A DNA stretch of 23,193 nt. Origin: Saccoglossus kowalevskii. Taxonomy: Eukaryota > Hemichordata > Enteropneusta > Harrimaniidae. Below are positions 1 through 8,975 of this stretch, one piece after another. Every line of letters starts with the position of its first letter. The stretch's first letter is position 1. Both the position numbers and the translations under genes were made by a program. The notes under the pieces are model-generated. The model was not told where the DNA came from and made no database searches. It was given only the letters and a program-made list of their open reading frames with translations. The stretch covers positions 35,424 to 58,616 of the forward strand of contig NW_003117443.1 of the NCBI RefSeq assembly GCF_000003605.2. The letters run 5' to 3'.

Positions 1-387
1 CAGTGTGCATTGCAAGAGCGTACCTGAGCTATCGCAGGATAAAGAGGAATTCCTACCAACTGGTGTGACGAAAGAAAACAGAACTGTAGTTAGGACTTGA
101 GTATCATAGATTAAACTGGGTTGGCCACCCAGTTTGAACTTTATGTATGCCGGATAAGTGTACTGTATTTCCTACTATTTATTTCCAGCAAGAGAATAAG
201 AATACTGTAATAGAGTATCAATGGATGTTTACTTGAAATGGTGTATCCTTTATCATAGACTTGCCTAGGTTTATGGTACTTTCAATAGTACAGTGTTAGC
301 CGTTGTATAATAAAAGTTGAGTTGATTGTATTACACTGCATTCGAGCAAATTCTTTGGAACTTAAGGATAAGACCTGGGACCCGGTA
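1..387. other. Non-coding AT-rich flank with a small perfect hairpin
   Basis: No open frame of note. The only structure is a perfect 9-bp inverted repeat with a 5-base loop at 113-135 (arms aaactgggt and acccagttt). It could be a transposon end or chance. No gene is supported here. Confidence 0.5.
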
Positions 388-878
388 TTAAGACCGTTTA
401 CATTTAGATAGTAATTCTTGCATATAAGGGATGTCTGGCTCAATTCTTTCTACATGAATATCATACATTGCATGTACAACAAAATCACAGAATTCTGCCC
501 CCGTAACCAAAAGCTGGTTAATTGCCGCATGCTCTAAGGTCATACATACGTCTTGCACTGTATGGACACTTAACCTCAATTAGTCCACACTTCCCATCAC
601 CACACACGTTTCCATCAGGAGATGCACCAAGGAAGGAAAATTCTGGGTTGATGACTAAACCATGACATGTGCCTTGATGGGAACATGTCAAGATATTTTT
701 CTTTAGCTTTTGACTCATTACGTTTACTATATTCCAAGGATGTTGCAGAGAATTTTTTATTTGTGAATAAATCATTAAGAAATGCTGTGGATGGTAGTGA
801 TTTTCTTTTCATCACACGACTAAAATTTGATGCTGTGAGACATAATAGTACAGTTGTCTTTGTGAGTTTTTTGTTTTA
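388..878 (-). pseudogene. YqaJ-type (lambda-exonuclease-like) nuclease remnant, frameshifted
   Basis: YqaJ-domain proteins are Mg-dependent PD-(D/E)xK nucleases related to lambda exonuclease; in animal genomes they often belong to mobile or virus-derived elements. Three minus-strand frames line up in family order. About 842-690 gives LTASNFSRVMKRK followed by a charged helix. About 690-518 gives GLVINPEFSFLGASPDG and then GLIEVKCPYS, which carry the expected catalytic Asp (SPDG) and Glu/Lys (EVK). About 550-388 gives LEHAAINQ and LLVTGAEFCDFVV, the C-terminal beta segment. Two frame changes are needed (near 680 and 545), and the usual stretch between AAxN and QLxVTG is missing, so it is not functional. 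No start codon or promoter was identified. The family assignment rests on recalled motifs. A simple processed copy is possible, but the neighbours are all repeats, so a dead mobile-element gene is more likely. Confidence 0.75.
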
Positions 879-1055
879 TTTTGAATTTTAATAGCACAGT
901 TCTCCTTAAAAGTTCATGTTATCATATCAACATGATTTTGTCATATGTGACATTAAAAATGGCTGCAATCATTTGGTCAATGATAAACATGCTTTGGTAT
1001 CATGTAATAAAGTATGGTTTTGTAACTACATGTTTATAAATGAGTGTTATCAGAA

Positions 1056-1444
1056 GTACATTACTTGGGGTTTGTAACTACGGTGACATGATACCAAGAT
1101 CCCGTCACAATCTCGCTCTCGCATAAACGTTCCAACTCAGAAAAAATGCGAATGCGCATGCCCGAGGTAACTAGGATACTGGGATGTCCAGGTGGATCAA
1201 AATAGCGGCCCACGATATGACTGATTACGAGAACTATATTTTCTGTACATTTTCGATGTATTACATTTTTCACTATTATAGTGACAAGAAAAGTTTATTT
1301 TTTTCATTACAAACTTTGAACATTGATATGCGTCAGGTCAGAAGGTCGTAGCCTCAGTCTCGCTATCTACGAGAAGAGACTTTAATGGGATCTTGACATG
1401 TCACCATACAGTACTATGCGAGTTGCAAACCCCAAGTAATGTAC
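1056..1444. mobile_element. MITE-like element with long terminal inverted repeats
   Basis: The left end gtacattacttggggtttg (1056-1074) is repeated in reverse complement at the right end, finishing at 1444. The similarity continues inward for about 70 bp with gaps: ggtgacatg, a caagatccc block and a tctcgct block recur on both arms. The interior has no coding capacity. A 389-bp non-coding unit with imperfect long TIRs fits a non-autonomous DNA transposon (MITE). I could not see a clear target-site duplication, so the superfamily is unassigned. Confidence 0.65.
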
Positions 1445-2701
1445 CTGTGGTGTTATATATGTTATAGATGAAATCAATTTCTGGCAACAGATTCTATGAT
1501 ATCATACTTCACCCATAATCCTTTGCTTGAGAATCAAGATGGCTGACTACATAATACTGATGAAGTGTTGAATATCTAAAGAATGAAAAGTGATATAAAA
1601 AAAACTGTAAATTGCATCCATCAAATTCCCAGTAGTTCTTGAATTAAATTAAGCTGAATATCTTTGATACCTAGGGGTGAAAATTGGGGAGAGTCATGAA
1701 GAAATTATTGAATAACAAACCTTTTTTTCACCAATATGACAACAAACATTTTCCTTTTTTGTTTGTCAGCCAGTTTTCATTCCATAGTGGCTCATCAATT
1801 TTTTCCCAATGTATGCACGAAATTGTTTTTTTTTTTCGTCATAAAATCCTCCAGACTCCCACCTAATTTTCAATTGGCCAACCCCCTTAATATGCAATAT
1901 CACCCGCATGGCATCAATAGCTCAGTAAATCAGTATATGCCCTAGATTTAGTGTGATGTCATTGTTTGCAAATTAATATGCTCTGCATTATTTACACTTA
2001 ATAAATCTAGTCATAAAAACATTAACTGGGTCGTTTTTTTCGTAGAATCCCACGCATTTAACATAGGGGATAGATCCTCGATACATGCACGCAGATACCA
2101 GAAATTTGTTAATGTAGTATATCGAAGACAATATAGAAGGGGATATTCACCACACTACAAGACAAGTTCATATGTTATGATTTTATTACCGCTTGCAATG
2201 TTATTAAAAAATAAGTCACACAACTTCACAAGATAACGGAAGTTCCTATCATAAGCACTGGAAATAAACGACCACAAACCTGCTAATTAATAACGATGAA
2301 TGTACTCCAGTTCTGTAGATCCTGATTCAATGCTCGACCTTATGGTACATAAACACGCCCTCATGTACACTACAAGTGTAGTGTTTTGTTTACTCACAGT
2401 CCGAGGGACTATGGTTTACTCCATATCCGCAAACTTTCATTCACTGCGAGTCGACGTCGATTAAACATACGTTAGAAGCAGTTCGTGATTGGCAGCTCGG
2501 GATTCGATGTGAATCAACGTAAATTCCAAAAATTTAAAGACTTGGTCAGCTTTCATGCGTTACAATTACTTGTATATTCTAATTCTTAATTTTTGAAAAT
2601 CAGAAAACGCTATTTCTTGCAAATAAAATAGCAATTACAAATAGTCATTGCACAATTCGTGAATCGTTGATTCTTGATTCGTTGATTCTTGAATTAGCCT
2701 T
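1445..2701. other. AT-rich non-coding stretch
   Basis: Only short frames with no recognisable protein. Minor structure: an acactac/gtagtgt palindrome near 2368-2385 and a short direct repeat of gttgattctt around 2667-2693. Nothing supports a gene. Confidence 0.4.
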
Positions 2702-2785
2702 TCAAGTATGAATCAATGGTTAAGCATGTAATATCCAAAATTAATTCACACCATTGGGTGAAAGTTAATTCCAATTATTCTTAAG
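2702..2785 (+). repeat. Segment shared in inverted orientation with 17491-17566
   Basis: From caagtatgaat through ttaattcaca, attgggtgaaag and ccaattattctta this segment matches the reverse complement of 17491-17566 with few differences. In both places it lies upstream of a Penelope-like reverse-transcriptase fragment in the sense direction: about 120 bp upstream here and about 660 bp upstream at the other copy. It is therefore probably part of the 5' region or pseudo-LTR of that element family. Confidence 0.65.
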
Positions 2786-2901
2786 CGAAACTACTGAATA
2801 TGCCCAGAAAGTTAAGGTATTTTAATCAATGAAGCCCATTACAAAAAAAAAACGTCGAAATATGCTAAATGAGTCATATCAACATTATGTTTATATGTGA
2901 A

Positions 2902-3180
2902 GACGACTCTATTAATGAGAAAACTACCATAATTCTGAAACCTATCAATCCCAGAATACCATTGTTCTAGATTCTCCGAAAATACATAAATCCAATGCAC
3001 CAGATAGACCTATTGTACCACCACCCAGGTCACTAAAGGGACACATTTATTGTTTGTTGATCGTTACACGAGACAAGTAGTCATTAACAGCATGTCATAT
3101 ATCTACGACACCATTGACTTCTTAAACTTTCCGTTAATCAACAACTTCTGAAACCATCTTAGTCAGCACTATACTAAACG
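2902..3180 (+). pseudogene. Penelope-like element reverse-transcriptase fragment (short copy)
   Basis: Penelope-like elements are retroelements with a telomerase-related RT and usually a GIY-YIG endonuclease. One frame reads PKIHKSNAPDRPIV, the conserved block that precedes RT motif A in this family, followed after a stop by SYIYDTIDFLN, also a family signature. Stops interrupt the frame, and the copy fades just where motif A would start. The nucleotide sequence (gacgactctatt, ctgaaacctatcaatccc) matches the reverse complement of 16590-16835, so this is a second, shorter copy of the same family in the opposite orientation. Confidence 0.7.
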
Positions 3181-4421
3181 CAGTGTCTTAGTAGCATGAG
3201 CTGTAACAATTTCATAAATAATGTATCATCATCATCCTCAGAATTATATACTTAAATCTGTTTATTTGGATTATTTGGATGTTTAGACAACAGAGAAAAT
3301 TTTAACTCATTACACTGAATTTAAGAGATTTCCCGAATAAAACGTTCGTACGTTTATATACAATCATCTCATACTTCAACCACCATTCTTTACAGTGTGC
3401 AGTTAATATGTTCTATATTACTTGCAGATATCAAGGGAACCCCATGTAAGTCGCAGTTGACTCTTTTACGCATGATAAACGTTTATGTGAACATATATAT
3501 CGTAAACATCACTGGACTACCTCTTTATAACATATATTTCCCACCACACAGTTTTACTTGGTGATTTATACTTCGAAATTTCTAACATGAACAAACATAT
3601 AATGACTTATACCACATTTATATAATTATAAATTATATATTATTTTCTCTTTTTTTTCCTTTTTTGTCAATTTTAGCGAGAAGCGGTGTGAATGAATAAA
3701 AAAGTGTATATATGAAATGTTATTCATTGGAAGGAAAAAAAATAAAACAAAAACAAAATAATTGTAGGCAAACATTATTTTTTTATTTCACTGTTTAAAA
3801 TTAGTGACTTAAATTTTTTCTAAGTTACTCGATTTTTTTTCGATTTTTTTTACTTATAACATATTTTTCGTGACGTTAACCCATGCTATAAATTTACAAT
3901 CCATGTAACTATTTTACTTACTTATATCGCGGTGTTGGAAAAAACATATAACCAAGCTATATTCCATGTAACTATTTCATCAATTTTACCTCTATTATGT
4001 AGCAAACTCTGATAGTATGCCAAAGCACCGCATATTTATTAAAGTATGTAGAGAGAATGTGTGTGTTCAATCATAAAATTTATGTCAGAGGTGACGTCAT
4101 AAGAGACATAGCTGATAATAGAGGACATTTTTTCCAGATGAAATGAAAACTGCAAAACTTTGCTAAACATTGTCCCTGACCCCTACCATATTGGATTCTA
4201 ACACTATTTTAATCTTGGTGCACAAGATCAACATTTCCTCCACCCACTGGTTGAGAGCAGGGGACTTCATCTTGCTGTTTAATTATGTATCTCACAACAG
4301 TCAAGTTGTTGCATCATCTTAGAAACTCATTGTTTCACACCTCATCCAAGTAGTAGAGCAATCTTCCCTTTGGGGCAATCATATCCGGGATGTTCATGTT
4401 CCATTCCACTTCCCGCTACTT
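3181..4421. other. Very AT-rich low-complexity non-coding region
   Basis: Bases about 3590-3870 are dominated by runs of A and T with almost no G or C. The string ccatgtaactattt occurs twice (about 3901 and 3964). Minus-strand frames near 4190-4310 are open for about 40 codons and may be the tail of the coding-like remnant at 4422-4655. No gene is recognised. Confidence 0.4.
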
Positions 4422-4655
4422 TCAAGGACAGGAGGAGGGCGCCATAAGCATCATTGTGATTGGAATCGATTGATCGGTGCTTCCTATCCGACCATTAAAA
4501 CATTTGGTCTTTGCAGAGTCCATGTTAACTGTGTTCCCAGCAGCAACTTGCATTGTGGGGCTTGGAGTACTATTGCCTGAATCAAGGTCACTCTGAACTG
4601 TTGCACGTGTGGGTGTTTCTCGTCTAGGAATATGTGGGTGGTCCCTGTCACTCTG
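4422..4655 (-). pseudogene. Unidentified coding-like remnant, 77 codons
   Basis: This is a minus-strand frame between two stops, without an early ATG. Its composition is balanced and protein-like (S/T/P/D-rich, including DLDSGNSTPSPTMQ and NMDSAKTKCFNGRIG), unlike the K/N/I/F-rich frames that AT-rich noise gives. Local GC content is higher than in the flanks. Just downstream on the same strand, other frames give short protein-like pieces (NMNIPDMIAPKGRLLYYLDE, then a W-E-containing piece near 4230). This suggests a frameshifted gene or transposon ORF of roughly 450 bp. I do not recognise the family; it could still be chance. Confidence 0.3.
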
Positions 4656-5279
4656 TTAGACACATAATATGAAATGTTCACAGCTGCCCTACGTTCTCTA
4701 GAGCATGGTAGTAAATAATATTAGGCTCACAAATGAAAATTCTGTAGCCCACAGGCATCATAACATCCTATAAAAACGCACGAGATCTGAGAAACTTTAA
4801 TTTGTGATGGAGGTACAAGTAGATATAAAGCATTTTTTATTATCTTACGAATCACCTCTGCGACTGAGCTGGCATTCATCTCACATACAATACTGAGTTT
4901 TAAAACATCATTAAATGTAGAAATTGTACAAGTAGTAAATATATAAACAAATAATGAATTCTACATAGTACAGAGTACTGTGATGAAATTCTTTAGGCGT
5001 ATCTGTTAATCGACTTAATTAGCTGATTACTAACGAATGGCTGTGTTATGTCTGTCATCGTTTTGGCCCATTTGAAGTTCTGGACGGAACTTGGCTCAGT
5101 GATTATGAGATAACCGTCGCTATTTGGAATACTATTTCTGACAGTTATTAATGTAGTGAACGATTAATCAAAATATATGACGTGTTTAGTACTTAGTGTG
5201 ATTGGCTTTATGATTGAAGGTTACGCCCTAGAGTCTTTTTACTGCTTTGTAATTGGTTAAGGTTTTGAAAGTGAATAAA
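4656..5279. other. Non-coding AT-rich stretch
   Basis: No protein-like frames. The 3' part (about 5160-5279) runs into the GC-rich LTR-like block and may belong to it: a TGAATAAAG polyadenylation-like signal lies at about 5271-5279. Confidence 0.35.
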
Positions 5280-5610
5280 GTTGTTTGAGTTGGTCTTGGG
5301 GAGTACTCCACGACAGACGCAGTCCAGTCCTGGAGAGTCTTGGGGCGAGTCTAGAGGCAGTCTTGGGTCAGCCTTGATAGTCTTGGGGGACTTTTCCCCA
5401 GAGCGCTGTGTCTTATAGAGTGCTCGACTGACCGACTAAGACGAGAGTTGAAACGTATTTCGTTGCGTGTGTCTTATTTGACTGTAAAGTTTGAGTGACT
5501 TTCCCGATCCCGTACCTCAAGGGGACGAGATATAGAGACGGGACGAGATTCCCCCCTGGCACGTGTGGAGAACCCCGAGGCCGAAGAATTCCCCCCGTGA
5601 TAGTACTTTC
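5280..5610 (+). repeat. GC-rich LTR/leader-like block with repeated agtcttgggg
   Basis: This block stands out against the AT-rich surroundings. The motif gtcttggg(g) appears at about 5293, 5337, 5360 and 5380. An aataaag signal precedes the block. Downstream, near 5558, the tggcacgtgtggagaacccc stretch sits where a primer-binding site and leader would follow a 5' LTR. This suggests the end and leader of an LTR retroelement. I found no matching second LTR in the window and cannot link it to the gypsy remnant at 7227, so the assignment is tentative. Confidence 0.35.
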
Positions 5611-6056
5611 CGTTTTTGGTGGGGATTTGGACAGAAATACTAGTATTTCATCAGAAATAGTCGGGTCCGTATATATAGTCTCATAGTTTAATCACACAAA
5701 TAAATAAATAAAAGAAAATATTACAAATCTAATACTGAAGAGATTGAAGTTTTGTTTAACTTTGCTTTAATTATGTGTCTCTCTATGGCCACCATTTCGA
5801 TAAATTTGATTAAATCTCAAAACAAAACATAGAGTTTTGTTATCTTCAAGTGTATTGTACCTATGTACGAAATTTGAACTGAACAAGGCCATATCTTATG
5901 GCCGCTAGTCGGCCATCTTTGACCGAATATCAAAAAAGTGACGTGCACCTATGACCCAATATGCATGATCACCATCCAAAGTTTTATTGAAATCATCCTG
6001 TTCAGCTCCAAGAAACAGTTCAGGACACGTTACAGACTGCAATTTTAAGATATTAA
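5611..6056. other. Non-coding stretch with a ggccat hairpin
   Basis: A taaataaataaa tract at about 5699-5710 is followed by AT-rich sequence. A small palindrome (ggccat, 5-base spacer, atggcc) lies at about 5887-5903, with a third ggccat shortly after. The minus-strand frame covering 5905-6120 overlaps the start of the recombinase fragment and has no recognisable motif, so I do not call it. Confidence 0.35.
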
Positions 6057-6482
6057 ACAAAATGTAAATTCGTTCTAGAGGTGCGCAAAGTGAATGGAAA
6101 TTGTTGTCCTCTAAAAACATTGTTATCTTTGATCATGGGTTTGCAAAGCTCCTGTTGTTCTGAGCTGCAAACGCCTCTAAATGTTCTCAGTGATAACGAT
6201 TTCCACGGTTTTCGTCAAGTGCTCGATTCAGAAATGAAAAGATTGTCCAGTTTGGGGTTGGGATCAAAAACAAAACAAGCTGCGGTAATTACCAAAGACC
6301 AAACCGCGTTCCTGTGGAAACTGAAGCTGCTAGGAAACTATTCTCCCCGGGTTCTTGTTCGCACTATGGTATTTCTAAATAGCCAATACTTTGCCATCAG
6401 AAGCGGAATGGAACATCGAGCTCTACGTTTTGACCAACCCCAAATCACTCTGTTTGTTAATTTATTCGGAGGTAGGTCGTGA
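6057..6482 (+). pseudogene. Crypton-type tyrosine recombinase (DUF3504) fragment
   Basis: This is a continuous plus-strand frame without an ATG start; the frame opens after the stop at 6054. It reads KFVLEVRKVNG, then a helix, then FHGFRQVLDSEMKRLSS, then QAAVITKDQTAFLWKLKLLG and LRSG-type FAIRSGMEHRALRF. These are the ordered signatures of the DUF3504 domain found in Crypton transposons and in host proteins derived from them (the ZMYM2/QRICH1 group). The Arg in IRSGxEHR is the expected first catalytic Arg of a tyrosine recombinase. The frame has no internal stop for about 140 codons, so the copy is fairly young or was once under selection. It ends at a TGA inside a palindrome (6476-6518), before the conserved Lys, HxxR and Tyr regions. 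It is therefore a catalytic-domain fragment and not an active enzyme as it stands. Splicing to another exon is possible, but no good donor is seen. Confidence 0.75.
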
Positions 6483-6518
6483 TATCATCCCGGCGTCGCC
6501 ACGGGATGATATCACGAC
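6476..6518. repeat. Perfect 17-bp inverted repeat, 9-base loop
   Basis: Arms gtcgtgatatcatcccg (6476-6492) and its exact reverse complement (6502-6518) flank the loop gcgtcgcca. It begins inside the last codons of the recombinase fragment and supplies its stop codon. Such a stable palindrome suggests a transposon end or a collapsed MITE. Confidence 0.9.
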
Positions 6519-6532
6519 TGTACCAACGGAGC

Positions 6533-6599
6533 GTCATTTCAAGGCATAATATTGGAAATGACACGAGGCGAAGTCGAGTAGTATTTCCGATATTATGCC
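6533..6599. repeat. Second palindrome cluster
   Basis: ggcataatattggaaat (6543-6559) pairs with atttccgatattatgcc (6583-6599), 16 of 17 bases. The left arm also forms an alternative perfect 8-bp repeat (gtcatttc at 6533-6540 with gaaatgac at 6555-6562). The spacer acgaggcgaagtcgag is GC-rich. It lies 14 bp after the first palindrome, so both may belong to one element. Confidence 0.85.
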
Positions 6600-7226
6600 G
6601 AGAGTATGGCAGGTCTATACTCAAAGTCTATTGTTATTTTGCGTATGTGGTGTGTATTTTTCAAGACCGTATCCTATTTTGTATAGCGTGCTAAAAAACG
6701 GGATAATTGTCGCTAATATTTGTGTGAATAGTTCCGCATTGTATAAAATAGCAAGCTGCATTCATACGCACGTGATCAATTATCAATTACAAGTACTAGA
6801 AATAACAGTGAACCTAGTAAGTGCGTTAATAATTTGGAAACAAAATGTACGAATTAAGAATAGTATTGTAGTAAGTGGCAGGTAGGAGAATCAACAGAAG
6901 TGTCACTGTTCACGTCGCCAAGTATAATAGTTTCAATATCATTAATAATGCCTATGATAATCTTTTATTGACAGCATGTGCTAGGGTCTAATAATATCAG
7001 GTGAACCATAGTATATGTATCTGCACATTTCACCGAACGACGAGTTGACTGTTTTGATCAAGAGTGCTTTTAAGCGAACACAAGACTGGATACTTCGATT
7101 TGGGAGAATCTTTCCGTGAAAACAAGTGGAAGAAAAACCAACAGGAGAAAGTCTAACAACTGACGACAATCCCGCCACACAAGTACGCGCAGTCACAGTG
7201 AGTACTAAGCTAAGTTGTCAACAAAT
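6600..7226. other. Gene-free stretch; 3' part may be the gypsy leader
   Basis: Frames of up to 96 codons at 6595-6885 lack recognisable domains and look like chance frames. From about 7090 the sequence becomes more balanced and leads directly into the gag start at 7227, so it may be the untranslated leader of the gypsy element. No clear LTR boundary or primer-binding site was identified. Confidence 0.35.
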
Positions 7227-7440
7227 ATGGCGACCCAAAATTTGCTATCGTTTCCAAGTTTCTCTGTCCATACTGATACTAGATCAACTAGTCCAAAATG
7301 GGAGAAATATGTGAAAAGACTTAAAGTAATGTTTGATGCATTTACTGTCACTGAGGATAAACAGAAGCGAGTCCTAGGCTATTACTGCATTACGCTGGGG
7401 AAGAAGTGATGGAATGTTTTTGACACACTGTCTGACAGAC
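7227..7440 (+). pseudogene. Gypsy gag N-terminal fragment
   Basis: The frame from ATG at 7227 reads MATQNLLSFPSFSVHTD, then SPKWEKYVKRLKVMFDAF and TVTEDKQKR. This matches the usual start of gag in gypsy elements (W-K-x-W/Y-x-x-R-x-x-x-x-x-x-A). A frameshift near 7375 moves the expected LLHYAGEEV continuation into another frame, which soon hits stops. The rest of gag is replaced by an A-rich low-complexity tract (about 7444-7560). Capsid-forming function is lost. Confidence 0.7.
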
Positions 7441-7443
7441 TAT

Positions 7444-7562
7444 AAGACAAAAAAAAATACAAAATCAAAATCAAAGTAAAGTAATAAAAGAAAAAGGCAT
7501 TAATAACAAAAGTAATAAAAAATAAAATTAAAATAAGTTTATAGCCAAAATAATTAAAGCCT
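7444..7562 (+). repeat. A-rich low-complexity tract inside the gypsy element
   Basis: About 120 bp almost free of C and G on the plus strand, built from aaaat, aaagtaa and taataaaa units. It sits where the gag C-terminus and zinc knuckle would be. It may be a microsatellite expansion or a filler at the internal deletion. Confidence 0.7.
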
Positions 7563-7588
7563 GTATACTAGATCAGATTTTAATCAGA

Positions 7589-7975
7589 TTGGGGATTGCC
7601 AAGAAGGTCAAAGTTAAAGCAGTTCAACATGAAGTAGATAGTTCTGAGGAAGAATATGTGTTCACTGTTAACTCACAGCACAGTGGCAAAACACCTTTGA
7701 TTACTGAATATGTGAACAATATACCGCTTCCCATGCTCATTGATACTGGTGCTACATCCAACATAATGAGTTATGCAACTTACAACAGTCTACCTGAGAA
7801 ACCTGAACTCAACACTAACCAGAAAATTCGTATTTATGCATACGGTACGAAAGAACCACTACCAGTTGTTGGCACTATTTCAGCTGAGTTATCACATGAA
7901 ACTCAGTCATGTTCAGTCATGTTCATAGTTACCAAACCAGATGGTGACACGCTTATTAGCTACAATACGGCATAG
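7589..7975 (+). pseudogene. Gypsy retropepsin fragment
   Basis: This is an aspartic protease domain that would process the Gag-Pol polyprotein. The flap-region style and the active-site motif LIDTGATSNIM are clear; the catalytic Asp codon is at 7742-7744, about residue 52 of the frame. Upstream is an acidic linker (SSEEEY). The frame stops at 7973 and the downstream linker to the RT continues in another frame from about 7941 (DLFHGIGKLKGG). The domain itself is intact, but the polyprotein is broken on both sides. Confidence 0.8.
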
Positions 7976-8834
7976 CAAATGCAGTGACCTATTCCATGGT
8001 ATTGGTAAGCTGAAGGGTGGGCAATGTCGATGTCATGAAGACAAGTCAATCAAACCATCGTACAACCGCATAGACGAATACCATTTCATGTACGCAAGAA
8101 AACCGAAAAAGAGTTACAAAAACTACTTGATCTGAACATCATAGAAAGAGTTGGAGATGAACCAACACCGTGGGTATCACCAATTCAAGTGGTCCAAAAA
8201 CCCAAGAAACCAGATGATGTCAGAATATGTGTAGATATGCGTGCAGCCAACAAAGCGATTTAGAGAGACACACACAACCCCAACACTAGATGACATAATT
8301 ACGGATCTGAATGGAGCAAGAGTATTTTCCAAACTCGACTTGAATGCTGGTTACCATCAAATCGAACTTTATCCAAAGTCTCGTCATCTAACTGTCTTCT
8401 CTACTCATAGCGGATTACTTCGTTACAAACGTCTTAATTTTGGTGTGCGTTCAGCTGCTGAATTGTTTCAAAACTACATTCAGTTAGCACTACAAGGACT
8501 AGATGGCATATTAAATATTAGTGACGACATACTTATATTTGGTAGAAATGAACAAGAGCACAATGAACGACTAGATGCCTGTTTACAGCGCTTACGTGAA
8601 TGCAGATTTAAAAAGAGTCAAGTAGAGTTTTTCGGCTGTATATTTAGTCACAATGGTGTCACGCCTGATCCAAAGAAAGTAGTTGCAATCAGAGATGCTC
8701 CACCACCACAAAATGCTGCAGAGGTAAAATCATTCCTTGGTATGGTTAATTACTGTGGGCATTTCATTTCAGACCTAGCTATAATGTCTGAACCACTGCG
8801 AGAGCTAAACAAAGAATCAGCAAAGTGGAAATGA
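7976..8834 (+). pseudogene. Gypsy reverse transcriptase, frameshifted
   Basis: This is an RNA-directed DNA polymerase. About 8070-8260 in one frame gives RRIPFHVRKK, LLDLNIIERV, WVSPIQVVQK and VRICVDMRAANKAI, followed by a stop. The rest continues from 8241 in another frame: TLDDIITDLNGARVFSKLDL (motif A Asp), LRYKRLNFGV (motif B region), NISDDILIFG (motif C) and FFGCIFSHNGV with SFLGMVNYCGHFI (thumb/connection). ISDD instead of YxDD is a known variant in this gypsy group as I recall it, so it need not mean loss of activity. At least one indel near 8255 and the missing upstream part make it non-functional. A further stop at 8832, where the family usually has Trp (W-x-W), ends the frame. Confidence 0.85.
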
Positions 8835-8975
8835 AGTGAAAAGAAACAGAATGCTCTAGACAAAGTAAAAGAGAAACTAGTGGCAGACTATACTCTAGCG
8901 TACTTTGATCCAAACAAAAAACAGATGTCCTTGTCGATGCGAGTCCAGTTAGCCAAATTGAAGGAACAACTGCTC
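8835..8975 (+). pseudogene. Gypsy RNase H start, truncated
   Basis: After the stop at 8832 the same frame continues with SEKKQNALDKVKEKLV and LAYFDPNKK. A one-base shift in the A-run at about 8922 then gives DVLVDASPV, the start of the RNase H domain with its first catalytic Asp. Similarity is lost near 8975. Most of RNase H and all of integrase are absent. Confidence 0.65.

Larger units (their letters stand above)
7227..8975 (+). mobile_element. Degraded, internally deleted Ty3/gypsy retrotransposon
   Basis: The order gag start, retropepsin, reverse transcriptase and RNase H start is that of Ty3/gypsy (Metaviridae) elements. The sequence style is that of the K02A2.6-like group: PFHVRKK, VRICVDMRAAN and NISDDI. 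At about 1.75 kb it is far shorter than an intact element. Most of gag with its zinc knuckle, most of RNase H and all of integrase are missing, and frameshifts and a nonsense codon break the rest. No flanking LTRs are evident. It is a dead copy. Its components are listed separately. Confidence 0.85.

Noticed and set aside
5905-6120. 71-codon minus-strand frame
   Set aside because: It overlaps the start of the recombinase fragment on the other strand and has no recognisable domain.
6595-6885. 96-codon plus-strand frame after the palindromes
   Set aside because: No motif; it starts inside a palindrome arm and has the composition expected of chance.
8521-8550. ISDD in the gypsy RT as an inactivating mutation of YxDD
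   Set aside because: As far as I recall, NISDD is the normal motif in this gypsy subgroup; the frameshifts and stops, not this residue, show that the copy is dead.
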